From Actinomadura barringtoniae (lineage in GTDB: Bacteria; Actinomycetota; Actinomycetes; Streptosporangiales; Streptosporangiaceae), in NCBI RefSeq assembly GCF_017573505.1, contig NZ_JAGEOJ010000007.1, positions 310,001 through 374,000 on the forward strand: 64,000 bases of DNA, written 5' to 3'. The notes beneath the pieces are model-generated. The model did not search any database. It was given only the letters and a program-made list of their open reading frames with translations, and was not told the origin of the DNA. Made by a program: the position numbers and the translations under genes. Of the stretch, positions 45,537-54,750 are shown in pieces; positions within the stretch are counted from its first letter, which is position 1, and every line of letters begins with the position of its first letter.

Positions 45537-46514
45537 ATGAGCGAGCACAAGCACCGGTTGACGCACCTACGACCGCACTCGCACGAGGCCGCGGACAAGG
45601 TCGACTCGGCGCTCGAATCGAGCACCGAAGGCATGCGGGCCCTGTGGATCTCGCTCGCCGGACTCGGGGCGACGACGCTCGTCCAGGCGGTCGTCGTCGC
45701 CCTCTCCGGCTCCGTCGCGCTCCTGGGCGACACCCTGCACAACGGCGCGGACGCGCTGACCGCCGTACCGCTCGGCATCGCGTTCATGCTCGCCAAACGC
45801 CCGCCGACCCGCCGCTACACCTACGGCTACGGCCGCGCCGAGGATCTGGCGGGCGTCGCCATCGTGCTGGCCATCGCCGCCTCCTCCCTGGCCGCCGGGT
45901 ACGCGGCGATCCAGCGCCTGGCCGACCCGCAGCCGATCTCCCACCTCCCGGCCGTCGCCCTGGCGGCCCTGGTCGGCTTCGCGGGCAATGAACTGGTCGC
46001 CCGCTACCGCATCCGAGTAGGCCGCCGCATCGGCTCCGCCGCCCTGGTCGCCGACGGCCTCCACGCCCGTACCGACGGCTTCACCTCACTGGCCGTCCTC
46101 CTGGGCATCGCAGGTGTCGCGATCGGCTGGACATGGGCCGACCCCGTAGTCGGCCTCCTCATCACCGTCGCCATCCTGCTCGTCCTGCGCCAGGCGGCCC
46201 GCGAGGTCTGGCGCCGCCTCATGGACGCCGTCGACCCCGCCCTCGTTGACCAGGCCGAACACGCCCTCGCCCACACCGCCGGCGTCCTGGCCGTCGGCCG
46301 CGTACGCCTCCGCTGGATCGGCCACCGCCTCCGCGCCGAGTGCGACGTCGTCGTGGACCCCGCCACGACCGTCGTCGAGGCCCATAGGGTCGCGGTGGAG
46401 GCCGAACACAACCTGCTCCACGCCCTACCCCGCCTGACCGGCGCGATCGTCCACCCCGACCCCGAGGATCACGATGGCATCGATCACCACGCGATGCTCG
46501 CGGGCCACCGATGA
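45537..46514 (+). CDS. cation diffusion facilitator transporter
   Basis: 325 residues, six membrane helices. The metal sites of CDF exporters are present: LLGDTLHNGADAL (helix 2) and VADGLHARTDGFTS (helix 5). A C-terminal cytoplasmic domain ends the protein. Exports Zn2+, Co2+ or Fe2+ by proton antiport; specificity unclear. An N-terminal His cluster (HKHRLTHLRPHSHE) may feed metal. ATG 45537; the only upstream signal is a weak CATCGT box. Confidence 0.92.
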   Translation: MSEHKHRLTHLRPHSHEAADKVDSALESSTEGMRALWISLAGLGATTLVQAVVVALSGSVALLGDTLHNGADALTAVPLGIAFMLAKRPPTRRYTYGYGRAEDLAGVAIVLAIAASSLAAGYAAIQRLADPQPISHLPAVALAALVGFAGNELVARYRIRVGRRIGSAALVADGLHARTDGFTSLAVLLGIAGVAIGWTWADPVVGLLITVAILLVLRQAAREVWRRLMDAVDPALVDQAEHALAHTAGVLAVGRVRLRWIGHRLRAECDVVVDPATTVVEAHRVAVEAEHNLLHALPRLTGAIVHPDPEDHDGIDHHAMLAGHR

Positions 46515-46593
46515 TCGAAAACCTGTGAGACGTTAGTCCGGAGCAGGAGGGGAACACTGCCCACGAGGCGATCACGAAACGGGGGAAGGCCAC

Positions 46594-49452
46594 GTGCGAG
46601 AGCCGAACGAAGGCCGCCCGGAGCCCGGCAGCAACGGCACCTTCGAATGGCCGAAGGTCACCGACCCACCGACGTCCCCCGGCGAAGAGCCCACCCAGGC
46701 ACTCCCCACCCTCCCCGAAGACCAAGAACCCCCCACCCCACCCGACCCAACCCCCGCACTCCCCGAGCCGGCAGGCACGGACGAGCCCGCTCCGCCCATG
46801 ACCGTGCCGCCCGAGCCCGAACGCGGTCCCACCGGGACCGCGCCCGAGCCGCCGGCCGTGGGCGACGCCGCCTTGGACGCTGCCGTGCTCGAGTGGCAGG
46901 AGCCGCCCGGCCAAGGCGCGACCGAGCCCGCTGCCACGGATGAGCCCGCGTCGAGCTGGGGGCCGCGCACCCCTCAGCCCGCCCCGGCCGCCGGACTAGG
47001 CGAGTCTGTGGGTGAGCCTGCGGAAGCGCCTGAAGCCACGCCGAGTGAGGCGCCCGCCTCTGCGTCCGGCCAGTTCGTGGAAGAGCCTGTGACTCCGGCG
47101 GAAGGCGAGCCGCCGACGGCAGGTGACCTTGCGCCGAGCGGGGCGCTGCCCGGCGGGCACGCGGCGCCCGGCGGGCACGCGGCCGAGCCCGCTGCCACGG
47201 ACGAGCCCGCGCCTGCGAGCGAATCCGAGCCGGAGACGGTGGGGGATTTCGCGGCGATGAGGGAGGGCGGGCTCGGCGAGGCTGAGCCACCGACCGTGGG
47301 GGACCTCGCGGTCGGCGAGGCTGCGGAGGGCGTGCCGGGTGAGGCGTCCGGGGCGGAGCCCGTTACGCCGGTGGAAGGCGTGCCGGTTGCGGATGAGTCG
47401 CCGACGGTGAGTGATCTGACTCCCCTGGGCGAGCCTGCGGTGTCGGCTGAGGAGCTGCGGGGGCTGGTCAGGGATGCGTACGGGCCGCTGACGGAGATCT
47501 ACGAGCAGCTGGAGGTTCGGCTGCGGGAGCAGGACGGGCACGCGGTCGGCTGGGCTGGGCATCTGGAGGCGTTGCGGGCCCTGCGGGAGGAACGCGTCGC
47601 CGGGGATTGGGAGGAGCTCGCCCGGCTGCTGGTCGCGCCTGCTTCTGCCACGCGGGCGCAGGTGGTCACGGGTGAGGGGTTCGCGGAGGCCGTACGGGAG
47701 GCTGTCGCGGAGGCCGAGGGCCGGGTGCTGGTGTTCGCGCCGACGATGGAGCAGGTCGAGGAGGCCCTGGAGGCCTGCCCGGAGGCCTTCGCGGTACGGG
47801 TCGACCCCGTTCAGCCTGAGAGCGCGGCGGACGGACAGGCGCCGGAGGAGCTGGTGTCGGGGGCGCTGGCCAGGCCGGTCGGTGATGCGTGGCGTAAGGC
47901 GTGGCGGGCCGAGGCCAAGGAGTTCCAGCGCGAGATGTTGTGGCTGGAGCAGTGGCCCAGGGACGCCGGGACGCTCGCGACGCTGCGTACCGAGCATGAA
48001 CGCGGGCAGACCCAGGCGGCGGCCGAGATCAACCAGCTGGAAGGCCAGGTCGAGGAGCTCCGGGCACAGATCAGCATTGCCGAGCAGGCGGTCGAGGAGG
48101 CCGAGGAAGAGCGCAAGCGCCTCGCCGAGGAGGAGAAGCCGCTCGCCAAGGCCGTTCAGGGGCCGCGTGCCGAAGCCGACCGGCTGCAGCAGTTGGCCGA
48201 ACGGGCGGCGGTCGCGGCCCGGGAGGACACGCGTTCGGCGGACGTGGCGTACGCGAAGTGCGCAGAGATCGACCAGCAGGCCGGCCACGCCCAGGCCGAG
48301 CTGACCGCCGCGCAGCAGCGCGAGCAGTCCCTCACCGCCGACCTGGCGCGGGCGCGTGAGGATCTGCCTCGCGCCACCGAAGAGGCCGAACGGCTGGCGG
48401 CCGAGGCGGCGGAATCCGCGGCAGACGGGCACGCCCGCTATTACAGGCTCGTGTCAGCGGAATCGGCCCTGTCCGCGCAACGCCGCAAGCGGACGCTCAC
48501 GCAGCGCCTGCACGTGGCCTCAGCGCCGCCGGAGCTGGAGCAGTTGCGGGCCGAGGTGAAGGCCCGTGCGCGCGAGGCGGACGAGGCCGCCGTACGTGCG
48601 CGCCAGTCCAATGAGGCCGCCGAGCAGGCCGAGATGCACCGGGCCGGGCTGGACGGGTTCGTGTCGGGCGGCGCAGCCCAGCTCACGGCGACGCGTGCGG
48701 CGCAGGAGAAGCTGACCGCCGATCTCACCCGCCTCGCGGCCGAACGCGAGACGGCCGACATGGAGCACCAGGAGCTGGCGCGGAGTGCGGCCGAGGCCGT
48801 CGACCTGGCCACCCAGGCGAGCACGCAGGCCCGGCACGCCGAGCAGCACGCCCGGCACGCCGAAGAACGCCTGGCCGCGGCCAAACAGGCGCATCAGGAG
48901 GCGTTGAGCGCGGCTGAGCAGGCCCGGCTGGAGTCGGTGGCCGCCATTGAACGCGTCCAGGCCGCGTCCGCCGAGCTTGAGCGGCTGCGCGCGGAGGCCG
49001 AGTCAGAACGTGCCGCGCGCGAGGCGGAGATCGAGGCCGCGACTCAAGCGGAGGCCCGTTCCCGCGATAACGTCCGGCAGATCTCCGGACTGGAGCCCTC
49101 GGCGGCCCCGCCGGACCTGCTCGCCTCCCACCAGAACCGCGCCATGCAGCAGATCGACCTGCTGTCCGGCTATCTGGAGTCGCCCGATCCGCTCGTTCCG
49201 GTGCGTGATCTGCTGGCCAGGGCGGACCTGATCTGCGGAACGCCCGTGGCGATCGCCGCCGCGCCGTTCGCGGACGTGGACTTCGAGGCGCTGGTCGTAC
49301 TGGACGCCGGGCGCCTGACCGACGCCGACTTCCTCATCGGCGCCGTACGGGCGCGCGACTGGCTGCTGATCGGCGACCCCGGCCACCGCCCGCCCGCGTA
49401 CACCGACGAGCGGCTGATGAACGGTCCGTTCGTACGGGCACTGGGCCCATGA
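46594..49452 (+). CDS. giant coiled-coil protein derived from an SF1 helicase, ATPase motifs lost
   Basis: 952 residues. 1-280 is disordered, Pro/Glu-rich with repeated E-P-A-A-T-D-E-P-A and P-T-V-G-D-L. Residues ~358-385 (VVTGEGFAEAVREAVAEAEG then RVLVFAPTMEQVEEAL) match helicase motifs I-Ia but without a Walker A Lys. A coiled coil fills ~430-840. The C-terminus has a motif II/III-like LDAGRLTDADFLIGAVRARD then LLIGDPGHRPPAY, with DE of the Walker B lost, and ends there, so the second RecA domain is missing. GTG follows GGGGAAGG. Function unknown. Confidence 0.7.
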   Translation: MREPNEGRPEPGSNGTFEWPKVTDPPTSPGEEPTQALPTLPEDQEPPTPPDPTPALPEPAGTDEPAPPMTVPPEPERGPTGTAPEPPAVGDAALDAAVLEWQEPPGQGATEPAATDEPASSWGPRTPQPAPAAGLGESVGEPAEAPEATPSEAPASASGQFVEEPVTPAEGEPPTAGDLAPSGALPGGHAAPGGHAAEPAATDEPAPASESEPETVGDFAAMREGGLGEAEPPTVGDLAVGEAAEGVPGEASGAEPVTPVEGVPVADESPTVSDLTPLGEPAVSAEELRGLVRDAYGPLTEIYEQLEVRLREQDGHAVGWAGHLEALRALREERVAGDWEELARLLVAPASATRAQVVTGEGFAEAVREAVAEAEGRVLVFAPTMEQVEEALEACPEAFAVRVDPVQPESAADGQAPEELVSGALARPVGDAWRKAWRAEAKEFQREMLWLEQWPRDAGTLATLRTEHERGQTQAAAEINQLEGQVEELRAQISIAEQAVEEAEEERKRLAEEEKPLAKAVQGPRAEADRLQQLAERAAVAAREDTRSADVAYAKCAEIDQQAGHAQAELTAAQQREQSLTADLARAREDLPRATEEAERLAAEAAESAADGHARYYRLVSAESALSAQRRKRTLTQRLHVASAPPELEQLRAEVKARAREADEAAVRARQSNEAAEQAEMHRAGLDGFVSGGAAQLTATRAAQEKLTADLTRLAAERETADMEHQELARSAAEAVDLATQASTQARHAEQHARHAEERLAAAKQAHQEALSAAEQARLESVAAIERVQAASAELERLRAEAESERAAREAEIEAATQAEARSRDNVRQISGLEPSAAPPDLLASHQNRAMQQIDLLSGYLESPDPLVPVRDLLARADLICGTPVAIAAAPFADVDFEALVVLDAGRLTDADFLIGAVRARDWLLIGDPGHRPPAYTDERLMNGPFVRALGP

Positions 49453-49464
49453 CGGGCCTATGAC
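49443..49464 (+). repeat. 11-bp tandem duplication across a stop codon
   Basis: GGGCCCATGAC directly followed by GGGCCTATGAC; the TGA stop (49450-49452) is inside the first. Confidence 0.6.
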
Positions 49465-49469
49465 GGCCG

Positions 49470-49506
49470 ACGAGGCCCGGGCGGGGAGGATCGCGCCGGG
49501 CCTCGT
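49470..49506. terminator. hairpin between convergent genes
   Basis: Arms ACGAGGCCCGG (49470-49480) and CCGGGCCTCGT (49496-49506), loop 15 nt. Confidence 0.7.
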
Positions 49507-49526
49507 ACGGGTCTTTGCGTCGGGCG

Positions 49527-49907
49527 TCAGTCGTCGTCGTCGCTGTCGAGCACCAGGCTGAGAACCCAGCCCACGAGCCCGACGACGATGGCGCCCCAGA
49601 AGGCGGGCCAGAACCCGTCCACGTGGAAGGGGAGCTCGAGCCGCTCGGCCAGATTGCTGGTGAGCAGCAGCAGGAGGGCGTTCACCACCAGCCCGATCAA
49701 CCCCAGCGTGAGCACGTAGAACGCGCACCCCAGGGTCTTCACGATGGGCTTGATGATGGCGTTGATCAGGCCGAAGATCACCGCCACGCCGACCAGCGTC
49801 AGCGCGCGCTTGGCCCCGGTCTGACCGGAGACCGTGATCCCGTGGATCAGCGCGGTGGCCGCCCACAAGGCCACGGCGGTGATGCCTATCTTGAGGAGTA
49901 TCCGCAC
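49527..49907 (-). CDS. phage-holin-4-2-fold small membrane protein
   Basis: About 126 residues with four membrane helices and an acidic end (DSDDDD). VAVIFGLINAIIKPIVKTLG and the later DGFWPAFWGAIVVGLVGW are typical of the Phage_holin_4_2/DUF family common on actinobacterial chromosomes; not a sign of prophage. The N-terminal domain of the phosphodiesterase at 54747 appears homologous. GTG 49907 has CATGAT 6 nt upstream. Confidence 0.82.
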   Translation of the reverse strand: MRILLKIGITAVALWAATALIHGITVSGQTGAKRALTLVGVAVIFGLINAIIKPIVKTLGCAFYVLTLGLIGLVVNALLLLLTSNLAERLELPFHVDGFWPAFWGAIVVGLVGWVLSLVLDSDDDD

Positions 49908-50459
49908 ACCACGATCATGGTGTGCCCCTATGCCCCCCGCCATCCCCCTGCGCGGCGATATCGCCCCGCCCCCAACTCATCTCCAAGAACCATCCCCCAC
50001 CAAGCCCACGGAGGACCCGCCCCCCATTCCCCCAGGCCAGAGGCCTGGAGCGGGGAGACCCGGGCGACGAAGATCCGCACGGCGGGCGGGCCGGAGCGGC
50101 AGACAGCCCTGGGCTGGGGCGCGAATTGAGGGCGCGGGCGACCCCAGGCGGGGCGCCTGGGGCAGAGGGGCGCCCAGATCGGTGAGCGGCCGAGGGGAGA
50201 CGGGCGGCTCGGAAATGGGCGGCCCCGAAGGGCAGTCGGCCTGGGTCGGCCGGCGCCCGGGGCAGCTGGGCTGGGACGGTCGGGCCGGGGTGGCTGGCCG
50301 GGGCTGCGGGTGCCCGGCGCGGGAGCGGCCCGGGCGACAGGGTGCGTGGGCGGACGCGGCCCGGGCGACAGGGTGCCGGGGCGGACGCGGCCCGGGCGAC
50401 AGGGTGCCGGGGCGGACGCGGCCCGAGCGACGGGGTGCCGCGGCGGAACGGGCGGGTGG
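49908..50459. other. 552-bp GC-rich non-coding stretch
   Basis: Open frames here have shadow-type composition (Arg/Gly/Pro runs) and none has a ribosome site or known domain. It holds the upstream region of the holin-fold gene, a GGGCGCC...GGCGCCC hairpin near 50153-50180 and the ~31-bp tandem array at 50322-50444. Confidence 0.6.
50322..50444 (-). repeat. four 30-31-bp tandem repeats 3' of the LapA-like gene
   Basis: Units start at 50322, 50352, 50383 and 50414; core CGGCCCGGGCGACAGGGTGC. The array ends 15 bp from the stop codon of the minus-strand gene. Confidence 0.85.
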
Positions 50460-50924
50460 CTAGTCGGCGCGGTCGAAGAAGGTGGAGGCCGCGGAGATCT
50501 GGGAGCGGGAGCCGGAACGGGCGGGAGCGGCGGCGGGGGCCGGGGCGGGTGCGGGAGCAGGGGCCTGACGGGCGGGGCCGGGGCGGGCCGCCGAGCCGCC
50601 GGCCTGGCGGAAGCGGGCGAGTTCGCGCTGGAGCTGGCGCTTCTCCATCTCCAGGGTGGTGAGCGACTCCTCGTGCTCCTCGCGCAGGTAGCGGAGGTCG
50701 CGGCGGGTGCGCATCATGCGGCCCATGCCGGCGAACGTGACCATGAGGCCGAGCATGAAGACGACGGCAAGGCCGGCGCCCGCGAAGAACACCTGCCACT
50801 GGCTCGTGATGCCGGGTATGGATTCTCCGTAGACGGTCAGATCCGCGCTTCCAGCGTTCTCCATGGCAACGCCGACACCGGCGCCGACGGCCGCCACGAC
50901 CAGGACGAGTCCAAGGAACACCAT
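50460..50924 (-). CDS. LapA-like small membrane protein
   Basis: 154 residues: two membrane helices (VFLGLVLVVAAVGAGVGVAM and VFFAGAGLAVVFMLGLMVTF) joined by a short outside loop, then a charged coiled coil (EEHEESLTTLEMEKRQLQRE) and an Ala/Pro-rich tail. The layout is that of LapA/DUF1049 proteins. ATG 50924 follows GAGGAG at 8 nt. A tandem array lies directly downstream. Confidence 0.72.
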   Translation of the reverse strand: MVFLGLVLVVAAVGAGVGVAMENAGSADLTVYGESIPGITSQWQVFFAGAGLAVVFMLGLMVTFAGMGRMMRTRRDLRYLREEHEESLTTLEMEKRQLQRELARFRQAGGSAARPGPARQAPAPAPAPAPAAAPARSGSRSQISAASTFFDRAD

Positions 50925-51116
50925 GCCAAGTCTCCTCTCCAGAAACTCCGGAGGCAGGGGTTGGAGCGCCTCCACCTTGCCAGAGAGATGGCCCGTTATG
51001 CCTCTTTTGTCGGATAACAGCTGGTCAGGGCGGGGTATGAGGGATCTGTGGGGTCCAAGTGACGGGGTTCCGGCGGGCCCGACCGGGTACTGATCACAGC
51101 CGGAGGAGGGAGAACC

Positions 51117-51782
51117 ATGTCCGTGAGAGCCGTCGTGTTCGACCTGGACGGGGTGCTGATCGACTCCGAACCGGTATGGGAGGAGGTGCGCCGCGCCTTC
51201 GTCGCCGACCACGGCGGGCAGTGGCGCCCCGACACCCAGGACCGGCTGATGGGCATGAGCACCGAGGAGTGGGCCGATTACCTCGGCAGCGACCTGATCG
51301 GCGACCTGAGCACCGAGTACGTGGCGTACGAGGTGATCGACCGCATGAGCCGCCGCTACGCCGAGGAGCTGCCGCTGATGCCCGGCGCGACCGAGGCGGT
51401 ACGGCGGATGGCCGAGGACTGGTCCCTCGGGCTGAGCAGTTCGTCGCCGCGCGCCCTCATCGACCTGGTGCTCGGCCGGATCGGGGTGGCGAGCCTCTTC
51501 AAGGCCACCGTGTCGACCGAGGAGGTCGACCGTGGCAAGCCCGAGCCCGACGGCTATCTCGCCGTGGCCAGGCAGCTCGAGGTGCCGCCGGAGCTCTGCG
51601 CCGCGATCGAGGACTCCAGCAATGGCCTGCGTTCCGCATCGGCAGCGGGCATGCGCGTGATCGCCGTCCCGCACCCCCGCTATCCGCCCGCCTCCGACGC
51701 GCTGGCCCTGGCCGCCTACGTGGCGACCAGCCTGGACGACGTCACCCCCGCCGTAATCTCCGGCCTGGACGCGCCCGTCTAA
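51117..51782 (+). CDS. HAD-superfamily hydrolase, beta-phosphoglucomutase-like
   Basis: 221 residues. Motif I VVFDLDGVLIDSEPVWEEV (nucleophile and acid/base Asp), motif II SSSSP, motif III Lys in GKPEPDGYL, motif IV AIEDSSNGLRSA; a helical cap lies at 18-80. Acts on a sugar phosphate or similar small phosphoester; substrate not predictable. ATG 51117 follows GGAGGAGG. Confidence 0.93.
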   Translation: MSVRAVVFDLDGVLIDSEPVWEEVRRAFVADHGGQWRPDTQDRLMGMSTEEWADYLGSDLIGDLSTEYVAYEVIDRMSRRYAEELPLMPGATEAVRRMAEDWSLGLSSSSPRALIDLVLGRIGVASLFKATVSTEEVDRGKPEPDGYLAVARQLEVPPELCAAIEDSSNGLRSASAAGMRVIAVPHPRYPPASDALALAAYVATSLDDVTPAVISGLDAPV

Positions 51783-51903
51783 CCACCTGACCTGGACGCC
51801 TTCGCCGAACGGGTCGGCCGTACTGGGGCGGCTGCTCGATTGGTGGGGTTTGCGCGGGATGGTTACGCGGATCGCGGGCGCGGGTTGTCATTAGGATGGC
51901 TCG

Positions 51904-53880
51904 GTGGCTTCCCCCGAGACCGGACCCGGCCCGAACGATCCGTACGAGGCAGGCCTGCCTCCGGAGCCCGATCCCGATCCGTACGATCTGCCGCCGGAGC
52001 CGTACGACGAGTACGAGGCCTACGAGGCGCCCGCGGAGGCGCCGCCCGTTCAGGCGCGCGAGGTCGGTAGCGCCCTGGAGGCGCTGCAGCGCGTCTTCGG
52101 GTACGACTCGTTCCGCGGCGACCAGCAGGAGATCATCGATCACCTCGTCGAGGGGAACGACGCGCTGGTCCTGATGCCGACCGGCGGCGGCAAGTCGCTC
52201 TGCTACCAGATCCCCGCGCTCGTCCGTAAGGGCGTCGGCGTCGTGATCTCGCCGCTGATCGCGCTCATGCAGGACCAGGTGGACGCGCTGCAGGCGCTCG
52301 GCGTGCGCGCCGGGTTCCTCAACTCCACGCAGGACATGGACGAGCGGCGCGTGGTCGAGGCGCAGTTCGTCGCGGGCGATCTCGATCTGCTCTACCTGGC
52401 GCCCGAGCGGCTGCGGGTGGAGTCGACCGTACGGCTGCTGGAGCGCGGCACGGTCTCGCTGTTCGCGATCGACGAGGCGCACTGCGTGTCCCAGTGGGGG
52501 CATGACTTCCGGCCCGACTACCTGATGCTTTCCGGGCTGCACGAACGCTGGCCGGACGTTCCGCGGATCGCACTCACCGCGACTGCCACCCAGGCCACCC
52601 GCGAGGAGATCGCGACCCGGCTGGACCTGGAGAAGGCACGTCACTTCGTGGCGAGCTTCGACCGGCCCAACATCCAGTACCGCATCGAACCCAAGAGCGA
52701 CCCGAAGCGCCAGCTGCTGTCCCTGCTCCGCAGCGAGCACGCCGGGGACGCGGGCATCGTCTACTGCCTGTCGCGCGCTTCCGTGGAAAAGACCGCCGAC
52801 TGGCTCGTGGAGAACGGAATCGAGGCCGTTCCCTACCACGCGGGTCTGGACGCGCGCGTACGCGCCACCAACCAGTCGAGGTTCCTGCGCGAGGACGGCC
52901 TCGTCGTGGTCGCCACCATCGCGTTCGGCATGGGCATCGACAAGCCCGACGTCCGCTTCGTCGCGCATCTCGACCTGCCTAAATCAGTAGAGGGCTACTA
53001 CCAGGAGACCGGCCGCGCCGGTCGCGACGGCCTGCCTTCGACCGCCTGGCTGGCGTACGGGCTGCAGGACGTGGTCAACCTCCGCAAAATGATCGACACG
53101 TCCGAGGGCACCGACGACCACCGCCGCCGCATGCGCACCCACCTCGACGCGATGCTCGCGCTATGCGAGACCGTCGAATGCCGCCGCGTGCAGCTGCTCA
53201 ACTACTTCGGCCAGACCGGTGAGCCCTGCGGCAACTGCGACACCTGCCTCACCCCACCCGAGTCCTGGGACGGAACGGTCGCCGCGCAAAAGGTCCTCTC
53301 TGCGATCTGGCGGCTGCAGAACGAGCGCCGCCAGAAGTTCGGCGCCGGCCACATCGTCGACATCCTGCTCGGTAAGAAGAACGCCAAGGTCATCCAGTTC
53401 GACCACGACAACCTCAGCGTCTTCGGCATCGGCACCGAACTGTCCGCGAACGAATGGCGCGGCGTCGTCCGCCAGCTCCTCGCCCAAGGCCTGATGGCCG
53501 TCGAGAGCAACTACGGCGCTCTCGTCCTGACCGACACCAGCGGCGACGTACTGGGCGGCCGCCGCAAGGTCAGCCTGCGCCGCGAGCCCGAACGCGCCGC
53601 ACCCAAGGCCGGCAAGTCGTCGTCGTCCTCCCGCAAGGCCGCCGCCGACATGCCCGCCGAGGCCGCCCCCTTCTTCGAACGCCTCCGCGCCTGGCGAGCC
53701 GCCACGGCCAAGGAACAGGGCGTCCCCGCGTACGTCATCTTCCACGACGCAACGCTCCGCGAAATCGCCACCGCCCTCCCATCCTCCCTGGCCCAGCTAG
53801 GCAAGATCAGCGGCGTAGGCGAGAACAAACTCGCCAAGTACGGCGAACAAGTCCTAGAAACCCTCGCCTCCACCGACTAA
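51904..53880 (+). CDS. recQ: ATP-dependent DNA helicase RecQ
   Basis: 658 residues. An acidic Pro/Asp/Glu N-terminal extension of ~45, then Walker A LMPTGGGKSLCYQIP, DEAH box AIDEAHCVSQWGHDFRPDY, motif VI GRAGRDGLPS, the zinc site with CGNCDTC, winged helix, and an HRDC domain at the end (IFHDATLREIATALPSS). 3'-5' helicase in recombination and fork repair. GTG 51904 is leaderless (TAGGAT at 51892-51897, 6 nt). A strong terminator follows. Confidence 0.96.
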   Translation: MASPETGPGPNDPYEAGLPPEPDPDPYDLPPEPYDEYEAYEAPAEAPPVQAREVGSALEALQRVFGYDSFRGDQQEIIDHLVEGNDALVLMPTGGGKSLCYQIPALVRKGVGVVISPLIALMQDQVDALQALGVRAGFLNSTQDMDERRVVEAQFVAGDLDLLYLAPERLRVESTVRLLERGTVSLFAIDEAHCVSQWGHDFRPDYLMLSGLHERWPDVPRIALTATATQATREEIATRLDLEKARHFVASFDRPNIQYRIEPKSDPKRQLLSLLRSEHAGDAGIVYCLSRASVEKTADWLVENGIEAVPYHAGLDARVRATNQSRFLREDGLVVVATIAFGMGIDKPDVRFVAHLDLPKSVEGYYQETGRAGRDGLPSTAWLAYGLQDVVNLRKMIDTSEGTDDHRRRMRTHLDAMLALCETVECRRVQLLNYFGQTGEPCGNCDTCLTPPESWDGTVAAQKVLSAIWRLQNERRQKFGAGHIVDILLGKKNAKVIQFDHDNLSVFGIGTELSANEWRGVVRQLLAQGLMAVESNYGALVLTDTSGDVLGGRRKVSLRREPERAAPKAGKSSSSSRKAAADMPAEAAPFFERLRAWRAATAKEQGVPAYVIFHDATLREIATALPSSLAQLGKISGVGENKLAKYGEQVLETLASTD

Positions 53881-53888
53881 CCACTTAA

Positions 53889-53919
53889 AGGCAGCGGCAA
53901 CCTCAAGTTGCCGCTGCCT
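53889..53919 (+). terminator. terminator of recQ
   Basis: Perfect 13-bp arms AGGCAGCGGCAAC and GTTGCCGCTGCCT, loop 5 nt. Confidence 0.8.
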
Positions 53920-53991
53920 GTCGTTCGTCGATTTCGACGGGCGGACCATCAGGCCGTAGCTAACCGCCACCCCGCCTCATTGCCACAGGGG

Positions 53992-54750
53992 TCAGGGGGT
54001 CAGGTCTGCGGTTTCGCCTGGGCCGAGGATGCGGACTCGGGTGTCGGGGGAGGCCTCGCTTACGCGGCGGGCGAATTCCTGCTCGGGGCCTAGGAACAGC
54101 TGTGGGCGGACCTTGTCCAGGCCTACTGGCCAGAGGGTGCCGTAGTGGATGGGGATGGCTACTTCGGGGGCGCTGCGGCGGACTGCTTCGGCAGCGCGTT
54201 CGGGGTCCAGGTGGCCTGGTCCTAGGGTCGGTCCCCAGCCGCCTATGGGAAGCAGGGCGGCGTCTAGGCGGCCTAGGTTTGCCATGCCGTCGAAGAGGTC
54301 GGTGTCCCCCGCGAACCAGGTGACGCGTTTGTTGCCTGTGACCACGTAGCCGAGGGTGGGTGCGCTGTGGCGTGACCAGGGGTGGCGGCGGCCGCTGTGC
54401 TTGGCGGGTACGGCTCTTACGCCGACTCCGAAGACTTCGGTTTCCTTGCCTTGTTCTAGCTCGACGCAGCGTTCTGCCAGGTCGTCCGGCAGGAGCGCGC
54501 GGCTGCCGCTTGGGGCGACCAGCACGGTGGTCTCCGGCAGCATCCGTAGGGATGGGATGTGCAGGTGGTCGGCGTGCATGTGCGAAATCAGCGCCGCGTC
54601 CGCCGCGCGTGCCTCAAGCCTTGGCAAGGGCCCGCGGCGTCTGTAGAGGTGCCCGACCCGGCTGGTGAGCAGGGGATCGGTGAGCAATCGCACGCCGTCG
54701 TAATCGACAGTGGCGCAACTATGGCCCCACCAGGTAATGCCCGAACTCAT
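53992..54750 (-). CDS. MBL-fold metal-dependent hydrolase
   Basis: 252 residues, metallo-beta-lactamase fold. ITWWGHSCATVDYDGVRLL at the start, metal motif SHMHADHLH, later His in PAKHSG, TWFAGDTDLFD and IPIHYGT, as in the UlaG/NAPE-PLD-like group. Probably a phosphodiesterase or lactonase. Its ATG overlaps the stop of the upstream phosphodiesterase gene (ATGA), so the two are coexpressed. Confidence 0.88.
   Translation of the reverse strand: MSSGITWWGHSCATVDYDGVRLLTDPLLTSRVGHLYRRRGPLPRLEARAADAALISHMHADHLHIPSLRMLPETTVLVAPSGSRALLPDDLAERCVELEQGKETEVFGVGVRAVPAKHSGRRHPWSRHSAPTLGYVVTGNKRVTWFAGDTDLFDGMANLGRLDAALLPIGGWGPTLGPGHLDPERAAEAVRRSAPEVAIPIHYGTLWPVGLDKVRPQLFLGPEQEFARRVSEASPDTRVRILGPGETADLTP

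Noticed and set aside
49527..49907. Holin as a sign of prophage
   Set aside because: The Phage_holin_4_2 fold is widespread as a chromosomal actinobacterial membrane protein, and no other phage gene is nearby.
49834..50463. Plus-strand 209-residue frame upstream of the LapA-like gene
   Set aside because: Composition is Gly/Arg/Pro repeat noise from the tandem array; no start signal or domain.
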